Shown here: positions 43,197 through 51,783 of the stretch, piece by piece | Numbering within the stretch: position 1 is the stretch's first letter | Layout of the letters: every line of letters begins with the position of its first letter | Assembly (NCBI GenBank): GCA_964535575.1 | Contig: CAZHTC010000008.1 | Span: 79,366 to 143,365 of the forward strand | Length of the DNA: 64,000 nt | DNA from: JAGPCK01 sp964535575 | Lineage (GTDB): Bacteria; Bacteroidota; Bacteroidia; UKL13-3 | Reading direction: 5' to 3' | Notes under the pieces: model-generated | Told to the model about the DNA's origin: nothing | The model's database searches: none | What the model saw: the letters and a program-made list of their open reading frames with translations, nothing else | Position numbers and translations under genes: made by a program

Positions 43197-43291
43197 GAAC
43201 AACTTCAAACATTTAAACTTTTAAACTCACGCATCGATAAACTCAGCGGGATGGGAAAGCAATCACAAACTCACTTTTCACTAATCACCAC

Positions 43292-44659
43292 TTATTTTAT
43301 CGCATCAATAATATCGTACTTGGTAATGATATGTACATTCCCCCCAAGGTCGCGTACCAATACCGCATCGTTATCCCGGTTAATTTTAGCCGATACCTCT
43401 TCGATGGTGGCATTCGGGTCAATAAACGGAAACGACTTTTGCATTATATCTTTAACCTGTTTATGTTTTAATTCATTGTTTTTAACTAGTTGAGAAAACA
43501 AATGATTATCGTTGAGTGAGCCTACAAATTCACCTTTGGCGTTTGTAACCGGAATTTGGGAAATATCATAGCGGTTCATGGTTATAAATGCTTCTTCTAC
43601 CTTGTCCTCTTCTTTTACGGTAACTAATTTTTGATTTTTATGTTTCTCAATTAAATCAATGGCCCGTTTCGCCTGAATGTCTTCGATAAATCCACGGTCG
43701 CGCATCCAATCGTCATTAAACATTTTACCGAGGTAACGAGTACCATGGTCGTGAAAAATAACCACTACTACATCACCCTTTTTAAACATATCTTTCATTT
43801 GCAGCAAACCTGCCATGGCCGAGCCTGCTGAATTACCCACAAAAATTCCTTCCTCGCGCGATATCCTGCGGGTCATTACCGCTGCATCTTTATCAGTAAC
43901 TTTTTCAAAGTGGTCAATGATACTAAAGTCAACATTGCGGGGCAGAAAGTCTTCTCCAATTCCTTCTGTGATATATGGGTAGATTTCATTTTTATCAAAC
44001 TCACCCGTTTCTTTATATTTTTTAAATACCGAGCCATAGGTATCAATACCCAACACTTTAATGGAAGGATTTTTTTCCTTCAGGTATTTACCCGTTCCGC
44101 AAATGGTACCACCTGTACCCACGCCCACTACCAAATGCGTAACTTTCCCATCAGTTTGCTCCCAGATTTCGGGGCCGGTTTGCTCGTAATGCGCCTTCGA
44201 ATTGGATAAGTTATCGTATTGGTTGGGTTTCCATGCGTTGGGAATTTCCTTCTCCAAACGCGATGAAACCGAATAATACGAACGGGGATCTTCGGGGTCA
44301 ACATCGGTGGGGCATACAATCACATCGGCTCCTACCGCTTTCAGGGCATCCACCTTTTCGCGCGATTGCTTATCGGTGGTAGTGAAAATACATTTGTAGC
44401 CTTTAATCACTGCCGCAATGGCTAAACCCATTCCTGTATTTCCGGAAGTGCCTTCCACTATTACTCCGCCCGGTTTTAAGCGGCCGTCACGCTCGGCATC
44501 CTCAATCATTTTTAAAGCCATGCGGTCTTTAATTGAATTGCCCGGGTTAAACGTTTCAACTTTGGCCAATACCAAAGCCGGAATATCTTTAGTGATTTGA
44601 TTAATCTTTACAAGTGGCGTATTACCAATGGTTTCAAGAATATTTTGGCATATTTTCAT
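43292..44659 (-). CDS. Cystathionine beta-synthase (PLP fold type II with CBS pair)
   Basis: The 455-residue enzyme has the cysteine-synthase fold with PLP Lys44 in NPGNSIKDRM. The substrate loop is EGTSGNTGMGLA and the phosphate-binding loop GVGTGGTICGTGKYLKE. A C-terminal pair of CBS domains (about 335-455; KLVTVKEEDKVEEAFITMNRYDISQIPVTN; NATIEEVSAKINRDNDAVLV) is a likely regulatory site. It condenses serine with homocysteine, or acts as a cysteine synthase; the CBS tail favours the former. It is divergent from the acyltransferase operon. Confidence 0.9.
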   Translation of the reverse strand: MKICQNILETIGNTPLVKINQITKDIPALVLAKVETFNPGNSIKDRMALKMIEDAERDGRLKPGGVIVEGTSGNTGMGLAIAAVIKGYKCIFTTTDKQSREKVDALKAVGADVIVCPTDVDPEDPRSYYSVSSRLEKEIPNAWKPNQYDNLSNSKAHYEQTGPEIWEQTDGKVTHLVVGVGTGGTICGTGKYLKEKNPSIKVLGIDTYGSVFKKYKETGEFDKNEIYPYITEGIGEDFLPRNVDFSIIDHFEKVTDKDAAVMTRRISREEGIFVGNSAGSAMAGLLQMKDMFKKGDVVVVIFHDHGTRYLGKMFNDDWMRDRGFIEDIQAKRAIDLIEKHKNQKLVTVKEEDKVEEAFITMNRYDISQIPVTNAKGEFVGSLNDNHLFSQLVKNNELKHKQVKDIMQKSFPFIDPNATIEEVSAKINRDNDAVLVRDLGGNVHIITKYDIIDAIK

Positions 44660-44663
44660 GCAA

Positions 44664-44671
44664 CAAAGATA
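44664..44671 (-). promoter_or_regulatory. Bacteroidota -7 box for the cystathionine synthase gene
   Basis: The reverse strand reads TATCTTTG (exact match) just 4 bases before the ATG at 44659, so the mRNA may be leaderless. Confidence 0.45.
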
Positions 44672-44717
44672 AGAAAGTTCAATGCTTGGTTAGTTCTTTT
44701 TATACTTAGGTCTTATT

Positions 44718-45872
44718 TTGCGACAAACGCTTGCAGTTCTGAACACTCAACGGACAATTATTTTTCTTTTTATCCTGTCGGTATGGTTTATTCCGGTTGT
44801 ACAGGATATGACGGGTTTTATTAAAATCCCCGACCTTTCAGGGAAAATAGTAAGCACCCCTGCCCCCGTTTACAGCGACAGCCTTTTTGCCACCGGAAAA
44901 TATGCCGAAGACTGCGAAAAATATTACAATGAAAAAAGTGGTTTGCGCAAGTGGTTGATACGATTGCGCAATCAGGTACATTTTTCGGTTTTTAAAAAAC
45001 AGTACACCAACAACCTGGTAGTAGGAAAAGAAAACTATCTGTTTGGAACACGATATATTGAATCGGCTAACGGAATATTCTTTAACGGAACCGACACCAT
45101 TGAAGAACATGCCCGGTTAACTGCCATTTTAAGAGATACACTGGCCCAAAAAGGCATTCGACTTCTGGTGTTAATTGCACCCGGCAAAGGTTTTTATTAC
45201 CCCGAGTATATTCCGGATTCATATAAGAAAAAAAGCAACCGTACCAATTACAGTTTTTATACCGAAGCATTTAAAAAATATGAAATCCCCATGATTGATT
45301 TTAACCGGTATTTTATCAATGAAAAAAAACATCAGCCTTACCCTTTGTTTACCAAGCTGGGCACCCACTGGAGCAATTACGGCAGTGTGCTTTGTGCCGA
45401 TTCATTTTTAAAAACAATCAGTACCTGGTGGAATGAACCGATTACTACCTTTACCATTGACCCGCTGGAGCCCACTCATCAGTCAAGAGATATTGATGAT
45501 GCCGACCTGTACAGTTCAATGAACCTGCTTTGCAAAATTGACGACAAAGAGTTTACCTATGTTTATCCTCAATTGCGCTTTCATCATACCGGTTTTAAAC
45601 CAAATGCCCTTTTTATAGGCGATAGTTTTTACTGGAACTGGTTTATGATGAAAATTCCGTTTGAAGTATTTAACCCCTGCTCCAACTTCCTGTATTACGG
45701 AGAGCAATTGTATGACACTGACCCGTCAGCACCGGTTTCTGTAAATAAGATTGATTTAAAAAAAGAGATAGAAAAAAGGCAGCTGGTGGTATTCCTGTTT
45801 TCAGAAACAAATTTCGCTAATTATCCATTTGGATTTATTCAAAAAGCATGTCAAATTTACCAAATTAAATAA
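44718..45872 (+). CDS. AlgX/AlgJ-like SGNH-fold polysaccharide O-acetylation protein (copy 1)
   Basis: The 384-residue protein has one N-terminal membrane anchor (IIFLFILSVWFIPVV) and a periplasmic SGNH-like domain: LLVLIAPGKGFYYPEYIPD, FTKLGTHWSNYGS with the catalytic-type His, and ALFIGDSFYWNWFM with the GDS Ser. The Asp of the usual DxH pair reads Gly (G-T-H). Partner proteins with AlgI-type acyltransferases pass acetyl groups to extracellular sugars. The first codon is TTG (44718; an alternative TTG is at 44727). It is 3 bp before the MBOAT gene and is a paralogue of the gene after it. Confidence 0.83.
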   Translation: MRQTLAVLNTQRTIIFLFILSVWFIPVVQDMTGFIKIPDLSGKIVSTPAPVYSDSLFATGKYAEDCEKYYNEKSGLRKWLIRLRNQVHFSVFKKQYTNNLVVGKENYLFGTRYIESANGIFFNGTDTIEEHARLTAILRDTLAQKGIRLLVLIAPGKGFYYPEYIPDSYKKKSNRTNYSFYTEAFKKYEIPMIDFNRYFINEKKHQPYPLFTKLGTHWSNYGSVLCADSFLKTISTWWNEPITTFTIDPLEPTHQSRDIDDADLYSSMNLLCKIDDKEFTYVYPQLRFHHTGFKPNALFIGDSFYWNWFMMKIPFEVFNPCSNFLYYGEQLYDTDPSAPVSVNKIDLKKEIEKRQLVVFLFSETNFANYPFGFIQKACQIYQIK

Positions 45873-45875
45873 GCA

Positions 45876-47291
45876 ATGGTTTTCAGCAGCAGTTTATTCT
45901 TAGTTTACTTCTTCCCCATTTTTCTGGTGATTTACTACCTGCTACCTTACAAGCTAAAAAACAGCTTTATAGTATTGGCAAGCATGCTGTTTTATGCCTG
46001 GAGCGGTGCTAAATACCTGCCCTTTTTGCTACTTTCCCTTTTGTTTGACTTTTACATTGCCAAAGCCATTGATGTCCGCGAGGGGAAGGCACGTAAGCAG
46101 GTACTCGCCTTTTCCATTATCGTAAATGTGGGTTTGCTGCTATACTTTAAATACGCCAACTTTTTTATTGAAAATGTTAATGCAGCCCTTGGTTCCGAAG
46201 CCATCTCATGGACAAAAGTGGCATTACCCATTGGCATTTCCTTTTTTACATTTCACAAACTCAGCTACACCATTGATATTTACCGGAAGGTAAAAACACC
46301 TTTTACCAATATTATAAATTACACGCTATACATTTTGCTGTTTCCTCAATTAATAGCCGGACCCATTATTCGTTTTAATGAAATAAGCGACCAGATTGAA
46401 AACCGGGAGAAAGCCCTCACTATTGATAACCGGTTGGAAGGTTTTTTCAGGTTCATTATTGGTCTTTCTAAAAAAGTACTAATAGCCAATATTATCGGGC
46501 AGGAAGCCGACAAGGTATTTGACATGAATCTGAGCGACATGGCTACACAGGATGCCTGGAAAGGTGCACTGGCCTATACATTTCAAATCTATTTTGACTT
46601 TTCGGGTTACAGCGATATGGCCATTGGAATTGGCCTGATGATGGGCTTTCGCTTTCCTGAAAACTTTAACAATCCTTACTTAGCCACCAATATAACCGAT
46701 TTTTGGCGCAGGTGGCATATGACGCTTAGTCGGTGGATGCGCGATTACCTTTACATACCACTTGGTGGAAACAAAGTATCAACGGTGCGCTTGTACTTAA
46801 ATCTATGGATTGTATTTCTTATCTCGGGGCTATGGCATGGAGCTGAATGGAATTTTATTTTCTGGGGTGCATACCACGGGTTGTTTCTGGTGCTCGACCG
46901 GTTATTTTTAAAACGTATCACCGAAAAATTTCCGCATTTTGTTCAGGTTGTACTCACCTTTTTCCTCGTTATTATTGGTTGGATATTTTTCAGAGCCGAC
47001 TCCATTTCACAGGGATTCGAGATGGTGAAAATTATGTTTAGTACATCAGGCATTTTACCCGAATATGAATTTGGACAGGCTTTTTGGGTGATGCTGGCCA
47101 TTGGAGCTTTGATGAGCTTTTACGGGATTTTCATCAAAAACCTTGAACAAAAGCAGGCACAATGGTACAATCCGTTTACCACTCCTGTTAAATCAATTGT
47201 ATTTACGCTGGTGGCCCTAATTTTATTTGTGTTATGCCTTGCCGAAATTACTTCTGCTGGTTTTAATCCTTTTATCTATTTCCGATTTTGA
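45876..47291 (+). CDS. MBOAT O-acyltransferase, AlgI type
   Basis: The 471-residue membrane protein has about ten hydrophobic helices. AlgI hallmarks are LPIGISFFTFHKLSYTIDIYR, LFPQLIAGPIIRFNEI, FDFSGYSDMAIGIGLMMGF, NFNNPYLATNITDFWRRWHMTLSRWMRDYLY-type text and GLWHGAEWNFIFWGAYHG with the catalytic His. It brings acyl groups across the inner membrane for transfer to a polysaccharide. It sits between two AlgX-like genes, and its stop overlaps the next start as TTGA. Confidence 0.93.
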   Translation: MVFSSSLFLVYFFPIFLVIYYLLPYKLKNSFIVLASMLFYAWSGAKYLPFLLLSLLFDFYIAKAIDVREGKARKQVLAFSIIVNVGLLLYFKYANFFIENVNAALGSEAISWTKVALPIGISFFTFHKLSYTIDIYRKVKTPFTNIINYTLYILLFPQLIAGPIIRFNEISDQIENREKALTIDNRLEGFFRFIIGLSKKVLIANIIGQEADKVFDMNLSDMATQDAWKGALAYTFQIYFDFSGYSDMAIGIGLMMGFRFPENFNNPYLATNITDFWRRWHMTLSRWMRDYLYIPLGGNKVSTVRLYLNLWIVFLISGLWHGAEWNFIFWGAYHGLFLVLDRLFLKRITEKFPHFVQVVLTFFLVIIGWIFFRADSISQGFEMVKIMFSTSGILPEYEFGQAFWVMLAIGALMSFYGIFIKNLEQKQAQWYNPFTTPVKSIVFTLVALILFVLCLAEITSAGFNPFIYFRF

Positions 47292-48430
47292 AAAATTCAA
47301 CCCTATATCAACGCATCAGTTGGGTTATTTTTTTCATAGCCCTGCTGCTTCCCATGTTTCAAACGGCTACGGGAACCTTTAAGGTACGCATGCTTTTTGG
47401 CGAACAGCAAATTCCTTCATTACCTGAATTTACCATGCACAAATGGGTTGACGGAAATTTCACTCAACAATTTGAACGATATGTGGAGACCCATGTTGGT
47501 TTCAGACGCTTTTTTATACGATTGCGAAATTCGGTTCGTTACACGTTGTTGAACAAATCGAATGAGCAGGTGGTGCTTGGAAAAAACAATGTGCTGTATG
47601 AAAAAAATTACATACGTGCCCTTTACGGAGAAGATTCGGCTTATACCGCGATTCAAACTCAGGTAGCCAGATTAAAAACCGTAAGTGATACACTCAATGC
47701 AAAAGGAATAAAGTTATTGGTGATACTGGCTCCGGGAAAAGCAACCATGTATCCTGATGAAATACCTTTTGAGTTTCGCAGAGGGAAAAAAATAAATCCG
47801 GTAAATTACCTCACATGGAAGAAAGAACTTGAAGAAACCGGAATGCCGTTTATCGATATGCGCTCGTGGTTTAAACAAATGCACGATACTTCGTCTATTC
47901 CGGTATTTACACGCCTTGGGGTGCACTGGACAGTTTACGGTTCGTACCTGGCTGCCGATTCTATGCTGGCATACATGGAACAAATGGGTAACTGGAATTT
48001 AGGTCGCGTAACCTGGGCCGAATTGGAGCGCACCACCAAATACCGGCAAACAGATGCCGATTTGATGGAAATAATGAACCTGCTCAATGATCTTCCTTCT
48101 GATGAACTGGTTTACCCTAAAGTCATCTTTACACAAGGAAAAGATAAACCCAATGTGCTGGCCATTGGCGACAGTTATTACTGGAGTTTAATGTGCGACA
48201 GCATACATGATAAAATGTTCTCCGACAGTTCGCACTTCTGGTTTTACAACGACAAGGTTTTTGGGAAGAACAGTCTTTTTCAGCGAATGGTAACCCCTGC
48301 CACTATAAAAGAAGAAGTTGAAAAACGAAACATGATAATTTTATTGTGTACTGAACCAAACCTCTACAATTTTCCGTTTAAATTCGGTGACCAGTTGTAT
48401 GATTTATATGTGAAAGGGAAAAATCAGTAA
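47288..48430 (+). CDS. AlgX/AlgJ-like SGNH-fold polysaccharide O-acetylation protein (copy 2)
   Basis: The 380-residue protein parallels copy 1 along its length: an N-terminal anchor (WVIFFIALLLPMFQTATG), FERYVETHVGFRRFFIRLRNSVRY, LLVILAPGKATMYPDEIP, FTRLGVHWTVYGS and VLAIGDSYYWSLM. The DxH Asp again reads Gly. The TTG start overlaps the MBOAT stop (TTGA) and the stop overlaps the next ATG (TAATG), so the chain of genes is tightly coupled. It may act with the same MBOAT on a second position or substrate. Confidence 0.82.
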   Translation: MKNSTLYQRISWVIFFIALLLPMFQTATGTFKVRMLFGEQQIPSLPEFTMHKWVDGNFTQQFERYVETHVGFRRFFIRLRNSVRYTLLNKSNEQVVLGKNNVLYEKNYIRALYGEDSAYTAIQTQVARLKTVSDTLNAKGIKLLVILAPGKATMYPDEIPFEFRRGKKINPVNYLTWKKELEETGMPFIDMRSWFKQMHDTSSIPVFTRLGVHWTVYGSYLAADSMLAYMEQMGNWNLGRVTWAELERTTKYRQTDADLMEIMNLLNDLPSDELVYPKVIFTQGKDKPNVLAIGDSYYWSLMCDSIHDKMFSDSSHFWFYNDKVFGKNSLFQRMVTPATIKEEVEKRNMIILLCTEPNLYNFPFKFGDQLYDLYVKGKNQ

Positions 48431-49692
48431 TGGCACTCATCAATCAGTATCAGCAAAAACTCAGTTACCTTTTTACCATGATGCTGGTGGTGGGAATGCT
48501 GGTGCTGGAGTATGCCCGTGTGGTTCCGAGTATTGGCATAATCGGATTATTCGCTACCGCTTTGTTTAGCCATCGCCCGGGTGAGTTTATCCGGAATTTT
48601 TATTCCAATAAACCATTTTTCATTTTTTCTATCAGTTGTATTTTTCTTTTAGCCGGATATTTTTATTCCTCCAATACCGATTACTTCTGGGAGCGAATGC
48701 AAATACAGGCTCCTGCCCTTTTGTTGCCCATGGCATTTGCTAACCTCGGGCCTCTTTCGCGCAGGCAGTATCTTTCCATCATAAGCATATTTGTTTTGTT
48801 AATTTGCCTTACTGCTGCGGGCAGTTTATATATCTATATTACCAATTACAAAGCCATCACCGAATCTTACCTTTATTCTAAGGTAATTCCGAATCCGTTA
48901 AAAATTAATCATGTCCGTTTAAGCCTTATGACGGCATCGGCCATTTTTATGGGCTGGTACCTCTTCCGCAATAAGGTATGGTTCCGTTTTAGTGCAGAAC
49001 CAAAACTCTACTTGGCCTGTTCGGTGTTTCTTGTATTATTTCTGCATATTTACTCGGTAAGAAGTGGAATGCTCGGATTTTATGCAGGGTGTTTTGTACT
49101 TATCATTTATCAGTTTATCATCAAACAAAAGGCGTATAAAAAAGGATTGGTGATATTACTGGCCGCATTGCTTTTACCTCTTGGTGCGGTAATGGTATCC
49201 CCTACCCTCAAAAACAAAACACTTAATACCATTGGCGATTTAAAACGGTATCAAACAGGTGCCAGTGCCAATAATTACCCCATGGCAACGCGCTTTGTTT
49301 CATATAGCATTGCCTTTCAAATTGCGTCCTACAATCCGGTTTTTGGCTGCGGATTGGGCGATCTGGAAGATGAATTGAAACTTCATTATACCCTTTATCA
49401 TCCTACCATTTCCCCGGTAAACCGAATTATTCCGCACAATCAGTTTATTTATTATTATGCAGCCACAGGCATTGTAGGATTACTTATTTTCATCTTCGCC
49501 TTTTATTATCCGGCATTTGCCATATGGAGAAGAAGAATTTTTATAGCAGCCATGCACCTCATCATTGTTTCGTTATCCTTTCTGGTAGAGCCTACCCTCG
49601 AAACACAATTAGGCGTGGCAGTAGCCATTTCGTTTATACTTATTCCGCTGTGGTGCGAATCAAAACCTCAACAAAAAAAAGATGTACGTTAG
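48430..49692 (+). CDS. O-antigen ligase / Wzy-like polymerase family membrane protein
   Basis: The 420-residue protein has about twelve membrane helices and a large periplasmic loop between helices late in the chain. That loop (about residues 275-345) carries YNPVFGCGLGDLEDEL and RIIPHNQFIYYYAATGIVGLLIF, which match the Wzy_C/WaaL pattern (Gly-x-Gly then His-Asn). HIYSVRSGMLGFYAG also fits. It would join or polymerise surface polysaccharide. It overlaps the neighbours on both sides. Confidence 0.83.
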   Translation: MALINQYQQKLSYLFTMMLVVGMLVLEYARVVPSIGIIGLFATALFSHRPGEFIRNFYSNKPFFIFSISCIFLLAGYFYSSNTDYFWERMQIQAPALLLPMAFANLGPLSRRQYLSIISIFVLLICLTAAGSLYIYITNYKAITESYLYSKVIPNPLKINHVRLSLMTASAIFMGWYLFRNKVWFRFSAEPKLYLACSVFLVLFLHIYSVRSGMLGFYAGCFVLIIYQFIIKQKAYKKGLVILLAALLLPLGAVMVSPTLKNKTLNTIGDLKRYQTGASANNYPMATRFVSYSIAFQIASYNPVFGCGLGDLEDELKLHYTLYHPTISPVNRIIPHNQFIYYYAATGIVGLLIFIFAFYYPAFAIWRRRIFIAAMHLIIVSLSFLVEPTLETQLGVAVAISFILIPLWCESKPQQKKDVR

Positions 49693-50554
49693 CGGATTTA
49701 CTTTTGTTCGTAATGCTGTAAAATTTGATTATCCCATTGTTGAGGCAATAGAATCTATTTTACCTGTTTGCGATGAAGTGGTGGTAGCGGTAGGCCATTC
49801 GGATGACGAAACACTTAACCTGATAAAAAGTATTCCATCTGATAAAATACGCATTATTGAAACCATTTGGGACGACAGCCTGCGCGAAGGCGGACAGGTA
49901 CTTGCCATTGAAACAAATAAAGCATTTGATGCCATTAATCCTGCTGCCGACTGGGCTTTTTATATTCAGGGCGATGAGTGTTTTCACGAGAGCGGAACGG
50001 AGGCTGTGAAACAGGCCATGCGTAAGTATAAAGACGACAAACAGGTAGATGGCTTATTATTTAATTACAGGCATTTTTACGGTAGTTATGATTTTTTAGG
50101 TGACAGTCGTAAATGGTATCGTAAAGAAATAAGGGTGATTAAAAACAATAAAGAAATCCGATCGTACCGCGATGCACAGGGTTTTAGATTTAATGATAAC
50201 CGCAAACTAAAAGTAAAAGCTGTTGACGCCTTTATCCATCACTATGGATGGGTAAAACACCCCAAAGACATGATGGCAAAACAACAAAGTTTTCATCGCA
50301 TGTGGCATGATGATAACTGGGTTGATAAACATGTACCCAAAGGCGAGCAGTTTGACTATTCGGGGATTGATTCGCTGGTAAAATTTACGGGCTCACACCC
50401 CAAGGTGATGCAGCCGCGTATAAAACGTATAAACTGGAATTTGGGATTTGATCCGAGCCATAAAAAATATAACCTGAAATTATGGGTACTTTACGCTATC
50501 GAAAAACTCACGGGATGGCGAATGGGTGAATACAAAAACTATAAAAAAATTTAG
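49682..50554 (+). CDS. Glycosyltransferase family 2-like protein
   Basis: The 290-residue cytosolic protein starts with SGFTFVRNAVKFDYPIVEAIESILPVCDEVVVAVGHSDDET-type GT-A text. It has a nucleotide/metal acidic motif in WAFYIQGDECFHE (about residue 99), then IHHYGWVKHPKDMMAKQQ typical of this subgroup. It probably adds a sugar to the polysaccharide handled by the upstream genes. It overlaps the ligase gene by 11 bp and ends 6 bp from the convergent gene. Confidence 0.85.
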   Translation: MYVSGFTFVRNAVKFDYPIVEAIESILPVCDEVVVAVGHSDDETLNLIKSIPSDKIRIIETIWDDSLREGGQVLAIETNKAFDAINPAADWAFYIQGDECFHESGTEAVKQAMRKYKDDKQVDGLLFNYRHFYGSYDFLGDSRKWYRKEIRVIKNNKEIRSYRDAQGFRFNDNRKLKVKAVDAFIHHYGWVKHPKDMMAKQQSFHRMWHDDNWVDKHVPKGEQFDYSGIDSLVKFTGSHPKVMQPRIKRINWNLGFDPSHKKYNLKLWVLYAIEKLTGWRMGEYKNYKKI

Positions 50555-50560
50555 TCCATT

Positions 50561-51220
50561 TTAATCATCAAAGCCCGGACGTTTAAACTCTTCGCAATGG
50601 GGAAAAGCCTCAGAAATATTTCTTCTGAGTTTATCAAGTGAAGCAAGAATATGAAGAATTAAATTTTCGGAAGTAGCTCCGTAAATAGCAGTCCAAGCCT
50701 CCATGCTTCGATTTACAGAAAGCAAGGCAATTTTAGCAGAGCCGTTATAATCTTTCTGAAATTCCAACTTATCATCCTCTAACCCGTCAGTCAACCCGGA
50801 AATGGCACGACTAAGTTTTAACTGAATAAAAAACTGATACCATAACACCACTTCTACGTAATCGGCAACCGAATGTAAGGACTCCTTTCTTGAAGGAGGT
50901 TCAAAAAAATCGTCAACCAAACCCACATATGCCTCGGCTTGTTGAATAAGCGGATTTGATTCGGTAATCAGGTGCTTTATTTCGGATTCCATTCTGTCGT
51001 CATCTGTAACAGGTTCCATCTCAATTCCGTGCTTTTCCATAGCTGCCTTCAGCATTTCGGCAGCTTTCGCCATGTTTTCCCCCAGATTATTCCAAAACTC
51101 ATCAGAACTGATATCGGATGAACCACTGGAAGATAATCCAACCGAGCACCTTTGGGCAAATGCACAGCGCTCGCACCAACGATCACAGTAATTATGAATA
51201 AATGGAATGGTATGACCCAT
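50561..51220 (-). CDS. Protein with N-terminal four-Cys cluster, unknown function
   Basis: The 219-residue protein opens with HNYCDRWCERCAFAQRCSVG, a C-x3-C-x2-C-x5-C arrangement (Cys12, 16, 19, 25) able to hold zinc or an iron-sulfur cluster. The rest is helical (LGENMAKAAEMLKAAMEKHG; ADYVEVVLWYQFFIQLKLSRAI; NRSMEAWTAIYGA). I recognise it as a recurring Bacteroidota hypothetical but know no function. It is the last gene of a three-gene unit and shares one base with the upstream stop. Confidence 0.7.
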   Translation of the reverse strand: MGHTIPFIHNYCDRWCERCAFAQRCSVGLSSSGSSDISSDEFWNNLGENMAKAAEMLKAAMEKHGIEMEPVTDDDRMESEIKHLITESNPLIQQAEAYVGLVDDFFEPPSRKESLHSVADYVEVVLWYQFFIQLKLSRAISGLTDGLEDDKLEFQKDYNGSAKIALLSVNRSMEAWTAIYGATSENLILHILASLDKLRRNISEAFPHCEEFKRPGFDD

Positions 51221-51783
51221 TACTGCAACGGAATTAAGTTAAAATTTGCTCCGATAAAACATTTTTTATTCTTATCGTAAAACAGTTGCCACGAAGTTTC
51301 TCCGGCATAGGAAAGAAAAATATATTCGGCAGATTCATTTTTCACCACTCCTTTCATTTTCACAATATCTTCCATGCGGGTTCTGTTGTTGATTGGAATT
51401 TTATCAAGACTAAGTGTTCCGTGAAGCAACGGAGCATGCCGTGCCGTATCCTCCTGTGGCGAAAGGCTAACCCATACACCAGCCATTGTATCATTTGTAG
51501 TGGTTACATCAATACCAAGGTTGTCGTACAAATATTTCATTTTATGAATATCCGGAGAATTTACTTTCCTGTTTCCCGACCCGATAACCGTAAGTAGTTT
51601 TGCATAGTGTACCTTTCCTGAAATAATCTGTCCGTTAATTTTAAGTCGTTCTTTAGGCAATTCAAAACGAATATCTACCCTGTCTGCACTTCCGGCTTTC
51701 ATACATCCCTGAATTGAAAAGGAAGTAACTGCCATAATGAGCGTATAAAAAATAAATCTGCCTAATTTAACCTGATTCAACAT
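51220..51783 (-). CDS. Putative lipoprotein of unknown function
   Basis: The 187-residue protein has a basic/hydrophobic leader ending SFSIQGCMKAGSAD (Cys at about 27), a plausible lipobox. The mature part begins with a beta-rich stretch (VDIRFELPKERLKINGQIISG) and ends WQLFYDKNKKCFIGANFNLIPLQ. The family is not recognised. It starts directly next to the HAD gene stop and ends overlapping the Cys-cluster gene, so it belongs to this reverse operon. Confidence 0.65.
   Translation of the reverse strand: MLNQVKLGRFIFYTLIMAVTSFSIQGCMKAGSADRVDIRFELPKERLKINGQIISGKVHYAKLLTVIGSGNRKVNSPDIHKMKYLYDNLGIDVTTTNDTMAGVWVSLSPQEDTARHAPLLHGTLSLDKIPINNRTRMEDIVKMKGVVKNESAEYIFLSYAGETSWQLFYDKNKKCFIGANFNLIPLQ

Noticed and set aside
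43115..43291. A possible cobalamin riboswitch before the BtuF-like gene
   Set aside because: I looked for the B12-box and typical conserved helices and found only the C/G-rich repeat and AT-rich spacer.
44597..44824. A forward reading frame across the cystathionine synthase start and the first AlgX-like gene
   Set aside because: It runs antisense through the cystathionine synthase start and overlaps the AlgX-like gene in another frame; the latter has clear family sequence.
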